Position numbers and translations under genes: made by a program | DNA from: Paralithodes platypus | Lineage: Eukaryota; Arthropoda; Malacostraca; Decapoda; Lithodidae | Assembly (NCBI GenBank): GCA_032716605.1 | Contig: CM064480.1 | Coordinates: 45,221,400-45,285,399 of the forward strand | Direction: 5' to 3' | DNA: 64,000 nucleotides | In this document: positions 11,112 through 23,215 of the stretch, one piece after another | Layout: each line of letters opens with the position of its first letter | Position numbering within the stretch: the stretch's first letter is position 1 | The notes under the pieces: model-generated | Databases searched by the model: none | What the model saw: the letters and a program-made list of their open reading frames with translations, nothing else | Told to the model about the DNA's origin: nothing

Positions 11112-13870
11112 ATGGGTAGTGTACAGTCATGAGCCATAATATGGATGCACCCTTTATTTCTCTTCTTTTTATGTGAGTGAGGGAGACAAAAGGCAGAACT
11201 GTCTGTGGCGAGTGCCTCCCCCAGAGTTGAAAGAGTGACAGGGCCAAAATCAAGGGACGTTCGAGCCAATATGCCTGTACGCACAGAGTTTGAAGCAATT
11301 TAAGTCACTGGAAGAAGGAAAGACTGATAGTGGGAGAGATTCCCAGAGCTCAACTGTTGAATAGAAGAAATATTTAGAATAACTTTTCACTCTTGGGTTG
11401 GAGAGTTGCACAGAGTAGGGGTGGGATTGTGTTGCAAGATGGGTGCTACATGCTCTACGAAGAAGGGATGATATATACTGAGAGAGCTCTGAGGAATACT
11501 TATTATAATAGTGGTAGAATAGTGAGCAAGATGCAACATTGCAGTGAAGAGAGAGAGACTGCAGAGAATTGGTGAGTGGACATGAGTTAATGAGACGGAT
11601 GGCTTTCTTTTCTACTTTATCTAGAAGTGCTGTGTGAGAGGATCCTCCCCACACGTGTGAACAATACTCAATACATGGACGCACTGTGCCCCTGTACAGA
11701 ACAAGAAGCTGCGCAGGGGTAAAAAAAAACTGGAGGCGGTTGAGCACACCCAGATTCTGGGAAGCTGTTTTAGCAAGAGTGTGGTAATATGATCTTTCCA
11801 AGAGAGATCAAATTAAAATGAGACATCTAGAATATTAAGAGAAGATGAAGGATAAATTTGTTTTATGTTGAAGAGTAGGTCATAGTGTTCTGGAAAGGGG
11901 CGACGAGTAGACAGATGGAGAAATTGAGGTTTGGAAGCATTGAAAGTAACAAGGTTTTCTCTGCCCCCAACTAGAGATAGTAGAGAGATCAGAAGATAGG
12001 TGTTTTATGGCCTCCTTACGTGAGTTTAGGAGTTTCAGCTGTGAATGGTGTTGTGGAAGGCTAGTTGAATAGTGTAATGTAGAGTCGTCTGCATATGAGT
12101 GAATGGGGCTTGAGGTGCAGTTGAGAAGGTCGTTAATGAATAATACGAAGATAATTGGAGATAGGACAGAAACCTGAGGAACACTGGAGTTGATAGGTTG
12201 AGGAAGTGAATGGTAGCCGTCCACAACCACAGCTATGGAATGACCGGAAAGGAAATTAGAGACAAAGGCACAGATGGAGGGATAGAACCCGTAGGAGGGT
12301 AGTTTGGAAATAAGGGATTTGTGCCAGACTCTATTGAAGGCCTTCGATATGTCTAGCGCAACAGAAAAAGTCTCACCAAAGTCCCGAATGGAGGTTGACC
12401 AAGAGTTAGTAAGATAAGAAAGAAGATCACCAGTAGAGTGGCCCTTAGGGAAGCCATACTGGCAGTCTGAGAGTAGGTTATGTGAAGATAAATGCTTAAG
12501 AAATTTTGAGGTAAGAATAGTTTCAAAAACTTTAGAGATGCAAGAAATGAGAGCAATTGGACGATAGTTGGAGGGTTGAGAGTGGTCACCCTTCTTTGGG
12601 ACAGGTTGAATGAGAGCAAACTTCCAGCAAGAAGGGTAGACGTTAGAGGAGAGACAGAGACGGAAGAGTTTGCCTAGGCAGGGAGTCAGCATGGAAGCAC
12701 AGTTTTTTAGTATAATATGAGGAACACCGTCTGGTCCATACGCCTTCTTAGTATTTAGCCCAGAGAGGGTGGAAAGTAGGTCAGCTTTGTCAGAGGAAGA
12801 AGTGATGGTAGTGCTGTTAGAATGGAAAAGATTAGGGAAAGACGAAGAAGAAAAATTGTTGGACAGGTTTTTGGCTAGATGCCAGAAGGCTTGGGAAGAG
12901 CTAGAGTTGGATAGTTATGTGCATTAATTATTGATGAAAGAATGTTTGGCGAGGCGAAGAACAGATTTGGCTTGATTCCAGGCAGAAACATAGGAAGTAT
13001 GAGATTCTTGAGTTTGAAGGCGACTGTACCATTTGAATGCTTCCTCCTTATTGCAAACAGCAGTAGAGCAAGTGTGAGTAAACCAAGATAATTTTGCATT
13101 AGACTGAGAGAAAGGAAATGGAATGTATGCTTCCATGCCCGAAAGGATTACCTCGGTAATGCGTTCAGCACTCTCCGAGGGTCCCCGGCCATGGAAGCAA
13201 AAGTCATTCCATGGGAAATCAGAGAAGTACTGCCGAAGAGCCTCCCAGTCGGCAGCGTCAAAGTGCCACAAGCGCCACCGGCTGGGAGGATAGGGTGGCC
13301 GTACCGGAGAGATAGGAGAGGTGACAGAGATAAATTTATGGTCGGAGGAGCCCAAAGGAGTGAAAAGATTTACAGTATAAGCAGAAGGGTTACAAGCTAT
13401 AGATAAGTCAAGAATGTTGGGCCAATCTCCGAAGCAAGCTGGGATATGGGTGGGTTGCTGGACTAACTGCTCTAGGTAATTTAGGATAGAAAAGATTTAG
13501 GCTTGTTCACCAGGTTGGTCAGAGGAAACAGAGGAGAGCCATTGGCGGTGGTGACTGTTGAAATCTCCTAGGATGGAGATTTCTGCAAAAGGAGAGGTGG
13601 ATAGAATGTGTTCCACTTTAGAAGTTAGATAGTTAAAGAATTTTGGATAGTCAGTAAAATTAGGGTAGAGATAAACAGCGCAGAAATATTTAGTTTGCGA
13701 ATGACAAGATATCTTTAGCCAGAGAGTGGAGAATTTAGAAGAGTCAAAGTTGGGAACACGAGAGAAAGCGAGATTGTTGCGCACATATACGCAACATCCA
13801 CCTTTGGCTTGAAACTGAGGATAGAGATAGTAGGAGGATACAGTGAAGGTCTTGAATATGAATATAATCC
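11112..13870 (-). mobile_element. LINE D, Jockey-like non-LTR retrotransposon, 5'-truncated and decayed
   Basis: Minus-strand frames give endonuclease (13890-12924), reverse transcriptase (12692-11880) and a C-terminal region (11801-11250) in the order of an APE-type LINE. The endonuclease lacks its N-terminal strand, so the 5' end near 13860 is a truncation. The 3' end abuts the LTR of element A at 11111, so A may have inserted into the LINE tail; I could not confirm the remaining piece left of 1688. Confidence 0.8.
11250..12692 (-). pseudogene. LINE D reverse transcriptase and C-terminal region
   Basis: The RT frame (12692-11880) contains NYRPIALISCISKVFE, the fingers motif GFPKGHSTGDLL, the palm motif ALDISKAFNRVWH, and YADDSTLHYS with the catalytic Asp pair. 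The next frame (11801-11250) carries the C-terminal signature VRPCIEYCSHVWGG and KAIRLINS, followed by a region ending LWESLPLSVFPSS. The region between 11880 and 11801 is out of frame. It is typical of Jockey/CR1-type elements of marine invertebrates; exact clade is not assigned. Confidence 0.82.
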
Positions 13871-13889
13871 AAACATAATAAAATTTCAC
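12924..13889 (-). pseudogene. LINE D APE-type endonuclease, partial
   Basis: The frame 13889-13497 includes GGCCVYVRNNLAFSRV and ILGDFNSHH (the catalytic GDFN motif). The frame 13355-12924 begins with the SDHKFIS motif that ends the endonuclease domain, and runs into the linker before RT. The two are separated by a stop and frame change near 13500. The N-terminal catalytic Asn/Glu motifs are missing. Confidence 0.75.
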
Positions 13890-14004
13890 AAATTCTTAAG
13901 AGTTTGCCTTTAAACGAATATATTTCCAAATTTCTGTATATGTACTGTGACTTATGACTATCAATGTATTATGGCTGTATCATCACTCTTTTTTCCCCTA
14001 CCAG

Positions 14005-14115
14005 CGGAACCGTGCTAACTTCCCATGGACTAAGGAGTATGGGGAGAAGGGCTTCGTGGAGTGCCTGGCATTGGAGGATCAGGATATACAACTGAAGGGC
14101 GAGGAATGTACCAAG
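14005..14115 (+). CDS. candidate internal exon 2 of the unrecognised host gene
   Basis: A 111-base block (37 codons) follows a strong acceptor, with a pyrimidine-rich tract at 13985-13999 and CCAG at 14001-14004. It ends at AAG/GTCAGA, an acceptable donor. It opens and closes in phase 0, matching the block at 276-467. The peptide (RNRANFPWTKEYGEKGFVEC, then a Glu/Asp/Gln-rich stretch to EECTK) has two cysteines and resembles neither LINE D nor H1, which flank it. Family not recognised. Confidence 0.5.
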
Positions 14116-14612
14116 GTCAGAGTTACAACCAACTCACTTCTTCACAAACACCCTTTAACAAGCTTAACAATCTTTACTCTTGCCCAGAAACTGTCAGCTA
14201 TATTGTTCCTCACTGGAATTCACACGACTTCTCATCAAGCTTTTCAGCAAACAGTCAAATTCCATAGTTTATCGTAAAAGTTGATTATAAGCTGTGTGAA
14301 ATCTGAAGAAAGGGATATTAGTTCCTTCCTACCTTTACTCTGACAGAAGTCGAAGCCAGGTATAAACACCTGAACAACTATATTATGATAATGGTGACAG
14401 GAAGAAGGGAAAGAATGTCCAGGATGTCCAGAAAGAATGTCACCGTTGTCCAGGCGTTCAGAATTTTACTACCCTTGGAGTGAATTTCATTTAATAGCAA
14501 AGTAAGGAACTTTGGCAATTATCTGAACCTATCAAAAAATGGTGGATTTTGTTTTTTCTGATTCAGCTTGGAATCTTTGACGCACTACTCCTCCTAAACA
14601 GCTGCCTCCACA
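14116..14612. other. non-coding stretch after candidate exon 2
   Basis: AT-rich sequence with a short local repeat of AAGAATGTC-like words near 14411-14445. No gene or classified repeat is seen. It ends at the (CATA)n tail of LINE H1. Confidence 0.5.
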
Positions 14613-14684
14613 ACATACATACATACATACAAACAAGTTTAAATACGGTGTTTTCAACAGAGAATGTGGTTACAATCTCACATC

Positions 14685-16476
14685 CTAAATGGCGAATTTT
14701 CCAGGCACCTCTGTCGTCAGTTTCTTTATGTAGAGATCGGATCGGAGTACTTGATCCCATGTCATTCTAGGTCTACCCCTACTCGCAGCTCCCCCCACGT
14801 TCACAGTCCGGCATTTCTTCACCCAGTTCTGATCATCCATTCTTTCCATGTGTCCAAACCAACCAAGTCGGCTCGTGCGCATCAGTTCACTGACACTCCT
14901 AATGCCCAGATGCCTTCTTAATTCCTCGCTCAATACCCCGTCCCTGAGGTTAACCCCACATATCCATCTAAAAATTATCTTCTCATTCCGTTCCATTCTA
15001 TTGATATCCTCCGCTTTAACCAGCCACGTCTCCAAGACATAGGTCATCGCACTCCTAATACACGAGGTATACACCTTCCCTCTCATGGTCAGGAGTGGCA
15101 ACAGCTCTCTAAACTTCCCCAAGCCACTTATGACTCTAGCAATGGAGCCAGCTTCACGCCACCTCCGGCGGAAACCATATCGCCCAAATAGCAGAATTTA
15201 TTCACACACTCCAACGTTACACTGTCGAAATCAACACCAACAGGCGGGTCATTTAGCACAAGATATCCCTTGCTCACTGCACATTCAAAGTCTATGATTC
15301 TTGTCAAAGGTCCACTAGCTCCACTACATCTCTTGTGTACTCAGTCACTACAGACACAATATTAAATTGAGTTGCTTCCCACCCACTTCCCACATACTGC
15401 GCATGGATAGTCGCCGCTTCTTTCCATAGTTCCGCGTCCTACTCCACTAATCATGACCTTTGTTTTAATTATGTTAACTCGTAGACCCTTGTTTGCCATA
15501 CCCTCCCTCCATCTTTTGAACTTTGCCTCTGCTTCCTGCGCAATATCTGCGCAGAACTAGATCATCTGCATATAACAACTCCCATGGGAATCATGTCGTA
15601 AAGTTCCGTGACAGAGCCTCCAGGACCAAAACAAACAGTAATGAGCTCAGCACTGAACGTTGGTGAACCCCAACTTTCACTGGGAACTCTTTGCTCAGGC
15701 CCCCATTCACTCTAACTGCTGTCCTGACCCCTCATACATTCTCATTATCACACACACTAGCCACTCTTCTACTTCGAGTTTTCTCATAGCCCACTGCATT
15801 ACTTCCCTTGGTACCCGGTCAAAGGCCTTCTCCAGATCTACAAAAATTATGTATAACTCCCTGTTTTTCTTTAAGGACCTCTCTTGCAGTTGCCTATGAA
15901 TGTAGATAGCATCAGTTGTGCCACGTCCCGGCATAAATCCAAACTGCATGTCGCTGATGGCAACACTTTCCCTGATCATGCATTCAAAGACCCTTTTGCT
16001 GACTTTCATGACTTGATCAAGTATTTATAAACTCCTATAATTTCTCCTATCTAAGGAGTCACCCTTGCCTTTATATATATTTACTATCACACTTTTTTGC
16101 CATGCATCAGGAATTTTGTCCTCCTTTATGATAGCATTAATCAGCTCTGTGACCTATTACCCCAGTATCTCCAGCTGCTTTTAGCATCTCAGCGACAATG
16201 CCGGAGCTCCCAGCAGCTTTCCCGGACTTCATTTTATCTATAGCACTTTTAACAGCGTCGTACCCTATCAAAGGCGGAGGGCCTTGTAGCCTACTGGGAC
16301 TACAGTGCTGAGCTGTTCTCTGTTCCATTCAAATTCCACATTAAGCAGTCTTTCATAATGTTCCTTCCATGCCTCTTTAATTACGTTTTCTGAGTAAAGT
16401 CATGCCACTGTCATTAGTATGTATCTTACACCCAGAACGTCCTGACTACAGTCCCCTCACATTCTTAGCTAAATTA
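14685..16476 (-). pseudogene. LINE H1 reverse transcriptase, zinc-finger segment and C-terminus
   Basis: In sense order: thumb-side helix KSAIDKMKSGKAAGSSGIVAEM (16328-16137), then FGFMPGRGTTDAI and FVDLEKAFDRVPREV (16009-15707), a degraded palm, a decayed cysteine-rich segment near 15300-15420 (PCAVCGK), and the C-terminus INRMERNEK, LGWFGHMERMDDQNWV, GRPRMTWDQV (15122-14685). It corresponds piece for piece to LINE H2. Many stops and frame changes. Confidence 0.8.
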
Positions 16477-18265
16477 TGTTACGACCGGCACAACGAAATA
16501 AACAAGGGCACTTAATATTGGACTAGAAGATAGGCTATATCTGCAACAACGGTACGCTAATTCCAAACCCTCGAACTATTAAGCCGGTGAACAAAAACAC
16601 TTACACCCTCCAGAGTTAATCTACTGGATAACGGGGTATCAATTAACTGGGTTAAGTGTACTTCTACAAAGGCTTTCCGGTGACGGCAAAGCCTACTCAC
16701 AACAGGAGTACTTATGTTAATAAAATGCTCTCAAGTAATAACAATGCTTAAATAAACTATCACAAGATGTAATAAAGGATTATATGCTTACGTTAACTTT
16801 AGTGTGAGTCTGAACTCAACACTAAACTCTTCAATGCTCTATGAAAACACTTGAAGTCTAGTCCTACAGCAAACAGATATGGAATCTTCTGAAAACGTCT
16901 GATGCTCTAAGATGCTCGTCGAATATAGAACAGAAATAATGCAGGGGCAGGACACCAAAGCGTGTATCTTAAATACACCAACAAGTAGGATACATATATA
17001 TAAAACAAGGGAGTGCAACAACTCTGTGACAGCACTAATAACAGTAACTCAAAACAGTACTTCCTTAGCCAAAGTAACAGCCAAACTGGGTTGTGCACCA
17101 TGCATCAACCTAGGCTAAAACAATACGTAAATAATTGCTAAAGCATACGCAGTTAAAGTTAATAAACACAATGCTGTCTTTCTTACTTATAAAGTCTAGC
17201 AGTGGCATAAACGGTACAGGGAGCCTAGGCAGAGCTCAAGCATGCTCGTAGCCTACTGTCTCCCCTGAACAGATTTCCCTTATCTTACGTTAAGTGACTA
17301 GGAGGCTCTCTTGGTAAGTCCAGATCTCAAGTATCTGGTCTTACCCTGGCGCTCCTCAAAGGTCAACAAAATGAGGTAGCAAGCATACAAGCAAGAGTAG
17401 GCAAAAGCCCTTCGCTTGTATACTGCTAAGCTCGCAAGGGAAAATATGCACAAGGGTTACAGGCTACCTAGCTCCGTCGAAGTCGTACAGGCTCTGACTT
17501 GCCATATACATAACTCAGACAATGACCAAAGATACCCTCCACTGTCTAGCATTAAATAGTAATAAAGAACAACCAAATAATTAGAAGCACCCAATAATAT
17601 GAATCCATGTGACTATGACTCTAATAATCCCTAAAGCTAGTGCAAAACATATATGTGAGAACAGGCACTGGTAATACGACTGGCCGACTATGGAAGTCGT
17701 ATGCGAGAACCAGAAGGGATGGATAATTGAATAAAGATAAGAAGTATTGGAAAGAAGGAGTTCAGAGAGAGGAACAGCAGTAAAGAGGGTTAGATTGGGG
17801 ACAGAATGCGAGGGACGTCTAGGACCAAGCGCAACATGCCATGCTCTAAGGAGAGGAAGAAGGAAGGAGCCCCCACCACCGGGCTAGGATAGCGGCGACC
17901 AATCACAGGCCACTACGTCACATGAAAAGCAGGCATCATATGAAACGCCAGGCCCGCCGTCCAATAGGGGGCGGGTGGCCCACCGAGCGAGGAATGCACA
18001 CGTACATACACACACACACACTACCACCTCGCTCTACCCTCTCTCTCTCCTTGCAACTAACACACTACATATCTTATAACTCTATCAATGATATAAAATA
18101 CTTCGTAGTGTCACAGACAAGAATAAAGGCAAACACTGATCTGTCTGTGACAACATGAACACTAAGAAAGAAAGAACATTGTTCTACGATTATTATAGCC
18201 CATTTCACTGCCCCGGCGAGCGCTAGCGAGTACGAGTACATTCTGGCAAGCTGGCCAGCGTAACA
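16477..18265 (-). mobile_element. solo LTR C of the element A/B lineage
   Basis: 1789 bp with exact inverted ends TGTTACG...CGTAACA and a perfect 4-bp target duplication ATTA (16473-16476 and 18266-18269). No coding sequence lies inside. Its start (TGTTACGACC, then ATTGGACTAG) and the hairpin block match the LTRs of A and B, so it is the LTR-LTR recombination scar of a third family in the same orientation. It sits inside LINE H1 between GVYN and NLAK codons. Confidence 0.88.
17300..17356 (-). other. conserved two-stem hairpin in the LTR (copy C)
   Basis: Outer stem AGGAG (17300-17304) with CTCCT (17352-17356); internal loop GCTCTCTT (17305-17312) opposite CTGGCG (17346-17351), identical to A; apical stem GGTAAGTCCAGAT (17313-17325) with ATCTGGTCTTACC (17333-17345), 12 of 13 pairs, with the mismatch again at position 7; loop CTCAAGT. 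Both stems differ from A in sequence yet still pair. Confidence 0.72.
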
Positions 18266-18406
18266 ATTATAAACCCCATTGGTATAATTAGTGTTACAAA
18301 CTTGTTCTATCATGCTATCCTGTATGGTTTTCTTTGTTCTGTAGACCTTTCTTTTAGCATTAAGTTTGGCAGACAGGTATTCTTCTTTGCTGACACCTTC
18401 CTGCCA

Positions 18407-21400
18407 AAACCCCTTTACTCCCAGGGGGTAAGGGGGCCTTCACCTATGGTGTAGGAAAAAAAAATATGCCTCGCGCATCCTACTGCATGTCGTACAAGGC
18501 AACTAATAGGGGGGATTGTGTTAAACTTGCGGACCAAGTAGCCATCACTATACAATGAAGCCTTGTTATTGGCGCTGGCATTGTCTCCATATGACAGTGC
18601 TGTGACAGGGCTTCATTGTTCTTGCTCCAAGTTACCTAATGGCGGCACACTGGCGGTGGGTGTCGCTCCCTCTGGACCTGGATCTGGCGCCCTGGACCCA
18701 ACCTGGTCGAAATAGATCCAGAGGGTACAGTACGTAGTGTTTCCCCGGACTAGCACTTTCCGCCCAATAGTATACGGGCCCGAACCTGGTGGTAGCGCTC
18801 CAGGAGGCTGCCCTGTCATTGGGCGAAAAATACCAGGCCAGTCGTAGTGCCGTGTACGCGCACGAGGTGCGTCCCTGCGGCTGGCTCTGGTGGGGCGTAC
18901 CGAGGCCACTGGATCCTACCCTCTTGTAATCTCTTGGGGGAAGGTATTGGGAATGGTTCCGGGGTAGACTGGAACAGAGTTCTGGGGGGGGGGGGGGGTG
19001 ATGTCCACTTGCCAGCCAAAATACCCAATTATGACTAAACAACCTAAAGAGAAAAAAAGTAAGTCCAATGAATCAAAACCGCACATGACAAGGACAAATG
19101 CCCCCCACAATCTCAGACTTGCTAGTGTGAATGTTGGTAGTTTGAATCTGCGAGCAAATGAAGTGGCTGAGATGTGTGAGAGGAGGCGAGTGGATGTCTG
19201 CTGTGCCCAGGAAACACTCTGGAAGAGGCATGGGGTACAGTGGATTGTCGGAAGAAAGAAAAGATATAGGATCTACTGGATGGGGGTTGAAACTGATAAA
19301 GCGAAAGGAGGAGTGGGTGTTCTGGTGGCTGAAGAGCTGGCGGAAAGTGTGTTTCATATTACGAGAGTTAGTGAAAGGCTGATTGTTTTGAAGTTGAAAG
19401 TTGGTGAAAGAATTCTGATGTGATATCTGCATATGCCCCACAGGCTGGTCTGCAGAAAGAGATAAAAGAGGACTTCTGGAATGACACCGTCAGTGTTATT
19501 TCAGACCTCTCGGAGAATGAAATAACAATCGTGGGAGGGGACCTGAATGGTCATGTGGGAGCATCTGCAGATGGATACGAGGGGGTACATGGAGGAAATG
19601 GTTACGGAAGGAGGAATCTGGAAGGCGAATATATACTGGAGTCCTGCGTTGCACTCAACATGGTTGTGTGTAACACGAAGTTCAAGAAAAGACAGAGCCA
19701 TCTGATCACGTATAACTCTGGGGTCTCCAGTAGCCAGATAGATTACTTCTTGGTTAACAGGAAAGACTGGAAACTGGTTCGAGATGTAAAGGTCATCCCG
19801 AGCGAAGAATGTATCACCCAGCATAAGCTACTTGTGTGCGACATGAGCTTATACAGAGATCCTAAGTGCAAGAAGGTATACATACCCAAAAGGAAAGTGT
19901 GGCTGCTGAAGAACAAGGAAGTTAGGGATAGGTTTCATAGTGAACTGGAGGAAATTAATAGAAATAAGGAAGCTAGGCCTGACAATGTAAATAGTCAATG
20001 GAGCTTTCTTAAGCATAGCCTTATCGCTGCCACTGACAAAGTCTGTGGGAAAACAAAGGCTCACCCCAGGAATAAGACCTCCTGGTGGTGGAACGATGAG
20101 GTAGAACATGCTGTGAAAGAGAAAAGGAGATGCTTCAAAGCATGGAAGAAGGGAGGCAGCAAGGAGGAATACCAGGCAGCTAAATGCCAAAAGAGTTATT
20201 TACAATGCTAAAAAAAGGCATTAAGGACCTGGTCCTCCAATAAGTGTGTAACACTGACAATTCCAATGGGATCTTCAACCTAGCTAGGCGAGTTAAAAAT
20301 GACAGTAGGGATATTATAGGTGAACAGTGTGTTAGAAACGATAATGGGAAGATTGTGTATGCAGAAAATGAAATCAGAGAAGCATGGAAGGCACACTATG
20401 AACGATTGCTAAATGTAGAGTTTGAATGGATAAGGAACAGCTTAGTATCGAAAAACCAATATCTGGACTCCCTCCTTTGATAGCACCAGCCATAGTGAGC
20501 GACGCAATCAATAAAATGAAGGACGGCAAAGCTCCAGGGTGCTCTGACATTGTCGCTGAGATGATAGAAGCCTCGGGGGAGACTGGTGTCAACTTAGTCA
20601 CTGAGTTGATAAACACCATTATTAAAGATGAGAAGATCCCAGAGGATTGGCTTAAAAGTATAATAGTAAATATATACAAAGGAAAAGGGGATGCGCTAGA
20701 TAGAGGAAATTATAGGGGCCTGAAAATGCTTGACCAAATCATGAAGGTCTGTGAGAGAGTCTTTGAGGGTTTGATCAGGCAAAGTATTCCATTGATGATA
20801 TGCAGTTTGGTTTTATGCCAGGACGGGGCACAACCGATGCTATCTTCATAGTCAGGCAGATACAGGAAAGATACTTACTAAAAGGCAGGGATCTTTACTT
20901 TGTGTTTGTAGACCTGGAGAAGGCCTTTGATAGGGTGCCTAGAGATGTTGTTCAGTGGGCTATGAGGAAGCTTGGTGTGGAAGAGTGGCTGGTGCGTGTG
21001 ATAATGAAGATGTATGAGGATTTGCGAAGTGCGGTGAGGGTGAAGGGTGTATTGAGTGATGAGTTCGCAGTCCGTGTTGGAGTCCATCAGGGTTCAGTGT
21101 TAAGCCCCTCCTCTTTATTATGGTCCTGGAGGTACTGTCTAGAGCTTTTAGAGGCGGACTCCCGTTGGAACTGCTTTATGCAGACGATTTAGTCCCAATA
21201 GCTGACAGTATGCAAGATGCTGAGGCCAAATTCAGAGAATGGAGAGAGGGCATGGTAAGCAAGGGTTTAAGAGTCAATATTAACAAAACCAAGGTTATGC
21301 ATTGTAGATCGAGACGAGGCAATGTGGAAAAGAGCGGTGCATACCCATGTGCAGTGTGTGGAAAGGGTGTGGGCGTTAACTCAATTCAATGTAGCATCTG

Positions 21401-22211
21401 TCGACGCTGGGTGCACCATGGGAATAAGAGCTGTAGTAGAATAAAGGGACCCCTGCCGAAGGATAAGTCAGAAATAGAGAAATTTGAGTGCGTAGTGTAC
21501 AAAGGCGAACTTGTGTTAAGTGATGATCCTGTGGCTGTGAATTTTGGAAATGAGTCATTGGAGCTGGTGAACAAGTTTTGTTACCTAGGAGATACCATCT
21601 CTGCCGGTGGTGGGGCCGAGGCTGCCAGTGTTGCTAGAATTATATGTGGCTGGGGGAAGTTCAGAGAACTGCTGCCAATCCTGACCATGAAAAGACTGCC
21701 TCTCCCTTTGAAGGGATAGCTGTATGCCTCATGTGTTAGAAGTGCAATGACGTATGCCTCAGAAACATGGGCCGTTAAAGTAAAGGATGTCAACAGAATG
21801 GAACGTAATGAGATGAGAATGGTGAGATGGATGTGTGGGGCCAGGCTACAGGATAGAATAACAAATGTTGAGCTGAGGAGACGTTTAGGTATAAAGAGTA
21901 TTAGCGAGGTGATGCGTACAAGTAGACTGGGATGGTAAGGACATGTGGAGAGAATGGATGAACAAAATTGGGTGAAAAAATGCAGGTCTGTGATTGTGGA
22001 GGGAGCTGCACCAAGGGGTGGACCGAGGAAGACCTGGGATCGGACTATACATGCCGATCTCAAATCCAAGAACTTGACAAGTGAAGCAGCCCTTAACAGG
22101 GTTGCCTGGAATGCCGCCATTAGGACAAGAGACTGAAACTGCACGTAAGTGTGGAACACTCAGTCTTAAATTTGTATGTACATTTTTTAGGTACAGGTAT
22201 GTATGTGTATG
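18407..22211 (+). mobile_element. LINE H2, RTE-like, inserted head-on into LINE H1
   Basis: A 3.8-kb plus-strand element: GC-rich 5' UTR (18407-19100), endonuclease, RT, cysteine-rich segment, C-terminus and a TATG-type 3' tail near 22195-22211. H1 sequence resumes without loss on both sides (CCTGCCA at 18406, TACTTTGAAAC from 22212). I see no target duplication. H2 and H1 share 5' UTR blocks such as GCACTTTCCGCC and GTAGCGC, so they belong to one family on opposite strands. Confidence 0.82.
18998..22136 (+). pseudogene. LINE H2 endonuclease-RT open reading frame, frameshifted
   Basis: Endonuclease: LRLASVNVGSLN, VDVCCAQETLW (19107-19423), then after a frame change ISAYAPQAG, IVGGDLNGHVG and SSQIDYFLV (19420-20209). 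RT: APGCSDIVAEM, then FGFMPGRGTTDAIF, FVDLEKAFDRVPRDVV and GVHQGSVLSP (20426-21120), and LLYADDLVPIADS (21170). A cysteine-rich segment CAVCGKGVGVNSIQCSIC with RRWVHH follows at ~21345-21420. The C-terminus NRMERNEMRMVRWMCG continues to 22136. At least five frame changes or stops make it dead. Confidence 0.85.
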
Positions 22212-22235
22212 TACTTTGAAACATCTCTTCTCTCT

Positions 22236-23215
22236 GACTGCAGCTTCGACATCGGTGTTCCACCACCAGGAGAACTTATGTCTGGGTGGCCCCTTTTTTT
22301 TGCCACAGACTTTGTCTGTGGTGTCAAGGAGGCTGAATTCTATAAGTTCCATTTGCTATCAACATCATCTGGCCTAGCACCCATTCTTCTTTCAATTTCC
22401 ATAATTTAGTTGTGGAATCTGTCTCTGTAGTCCTCTTTTTCCAACAACTATACTTTCCTTTTTGGCAAATGTACTTCCTCTCTAACAGGAACTCTTCTTA
22501 GGTACATATCACAAGCTAGGAGCTCGTGTTGGGGTATACATTCTTCACCTGGTATGATCTTAGTATATCTAACCCATTTTCTGATCAGGAAGTAGTCTAT
22601 CTGGCTACTGGAGCCACCTGATTCATATAATATTAGATGGCTCATCCTCTTCCTAAGCATAGTATTACACACCACCATCCCCGTGGCAGCACAGTGCTCC
22701 AGTATGTATTCACCTCTCCGGTTCCTTTGGCCATAACCCTGTCCTCCATGCACGTCCTCATATCCGTCGGCACCTGCCCATTCAAGTCTCCTCCCACAAT
22801 TACTAGCTCCCCTTCTTTGCTTCAGGCAACCACCCCTAATAATTAATTCCAGAACTGCTCTTTAAAATCTCTACCTAAGCCTGCTTGGGGGGCATATGCT
22901 GATATAACATCTATAATTCTTTCATTCTTAGTAATAATCAGTCTTTATTTAAACCTTTTAACTTCTATCACGCAATCTGCCCACCTCTCTGCCACCAGGA
23001 AACCCAACCCTCCTGTACCATGTTCATTTCCCTTCAATATGAACTTGAAACGTTAATTTTTCCCAATTATTCACCTCGCACTCCCCCCTTTCCACCGGGT
23101 CTCCTGGGCACAACATACATCCACTCTACGCCTCTCTAGCATCTCCGCAATCTCACCTGTTCTTCCTTTCATCGTGCCGACTTTCGCACTTTCGAACCTG
23201 ACCTTGGGGGAAGAA
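22236..23215 (-). pseudogene. LINE H1 APE-type endonuclease, decayed
   Basis: Minus-strand remnants in order: KGRTGEIAEMLERRRVDVC and CAQETRWKGG (23200-23090), a GDLNG-type region near 22790, GEYILEHCAATGMVVCNTM, SSSQIDYFLIRKWV (22753-22448), and the domain end DKVCGKKKGPPRHKFSWWWN to CFKV (22300-22236). Intact stretches are short and in different frames. It parallels LINE H2. Confidence 0.78.

Noticed and set aside
18110..18115. GTGTCACA as the right end of solo LTR C
   Set aside because: No target duplication there; the end at 18265 gives inverted TGTTACG/CGTAACA, ATTA duplications and restores LINE H1.
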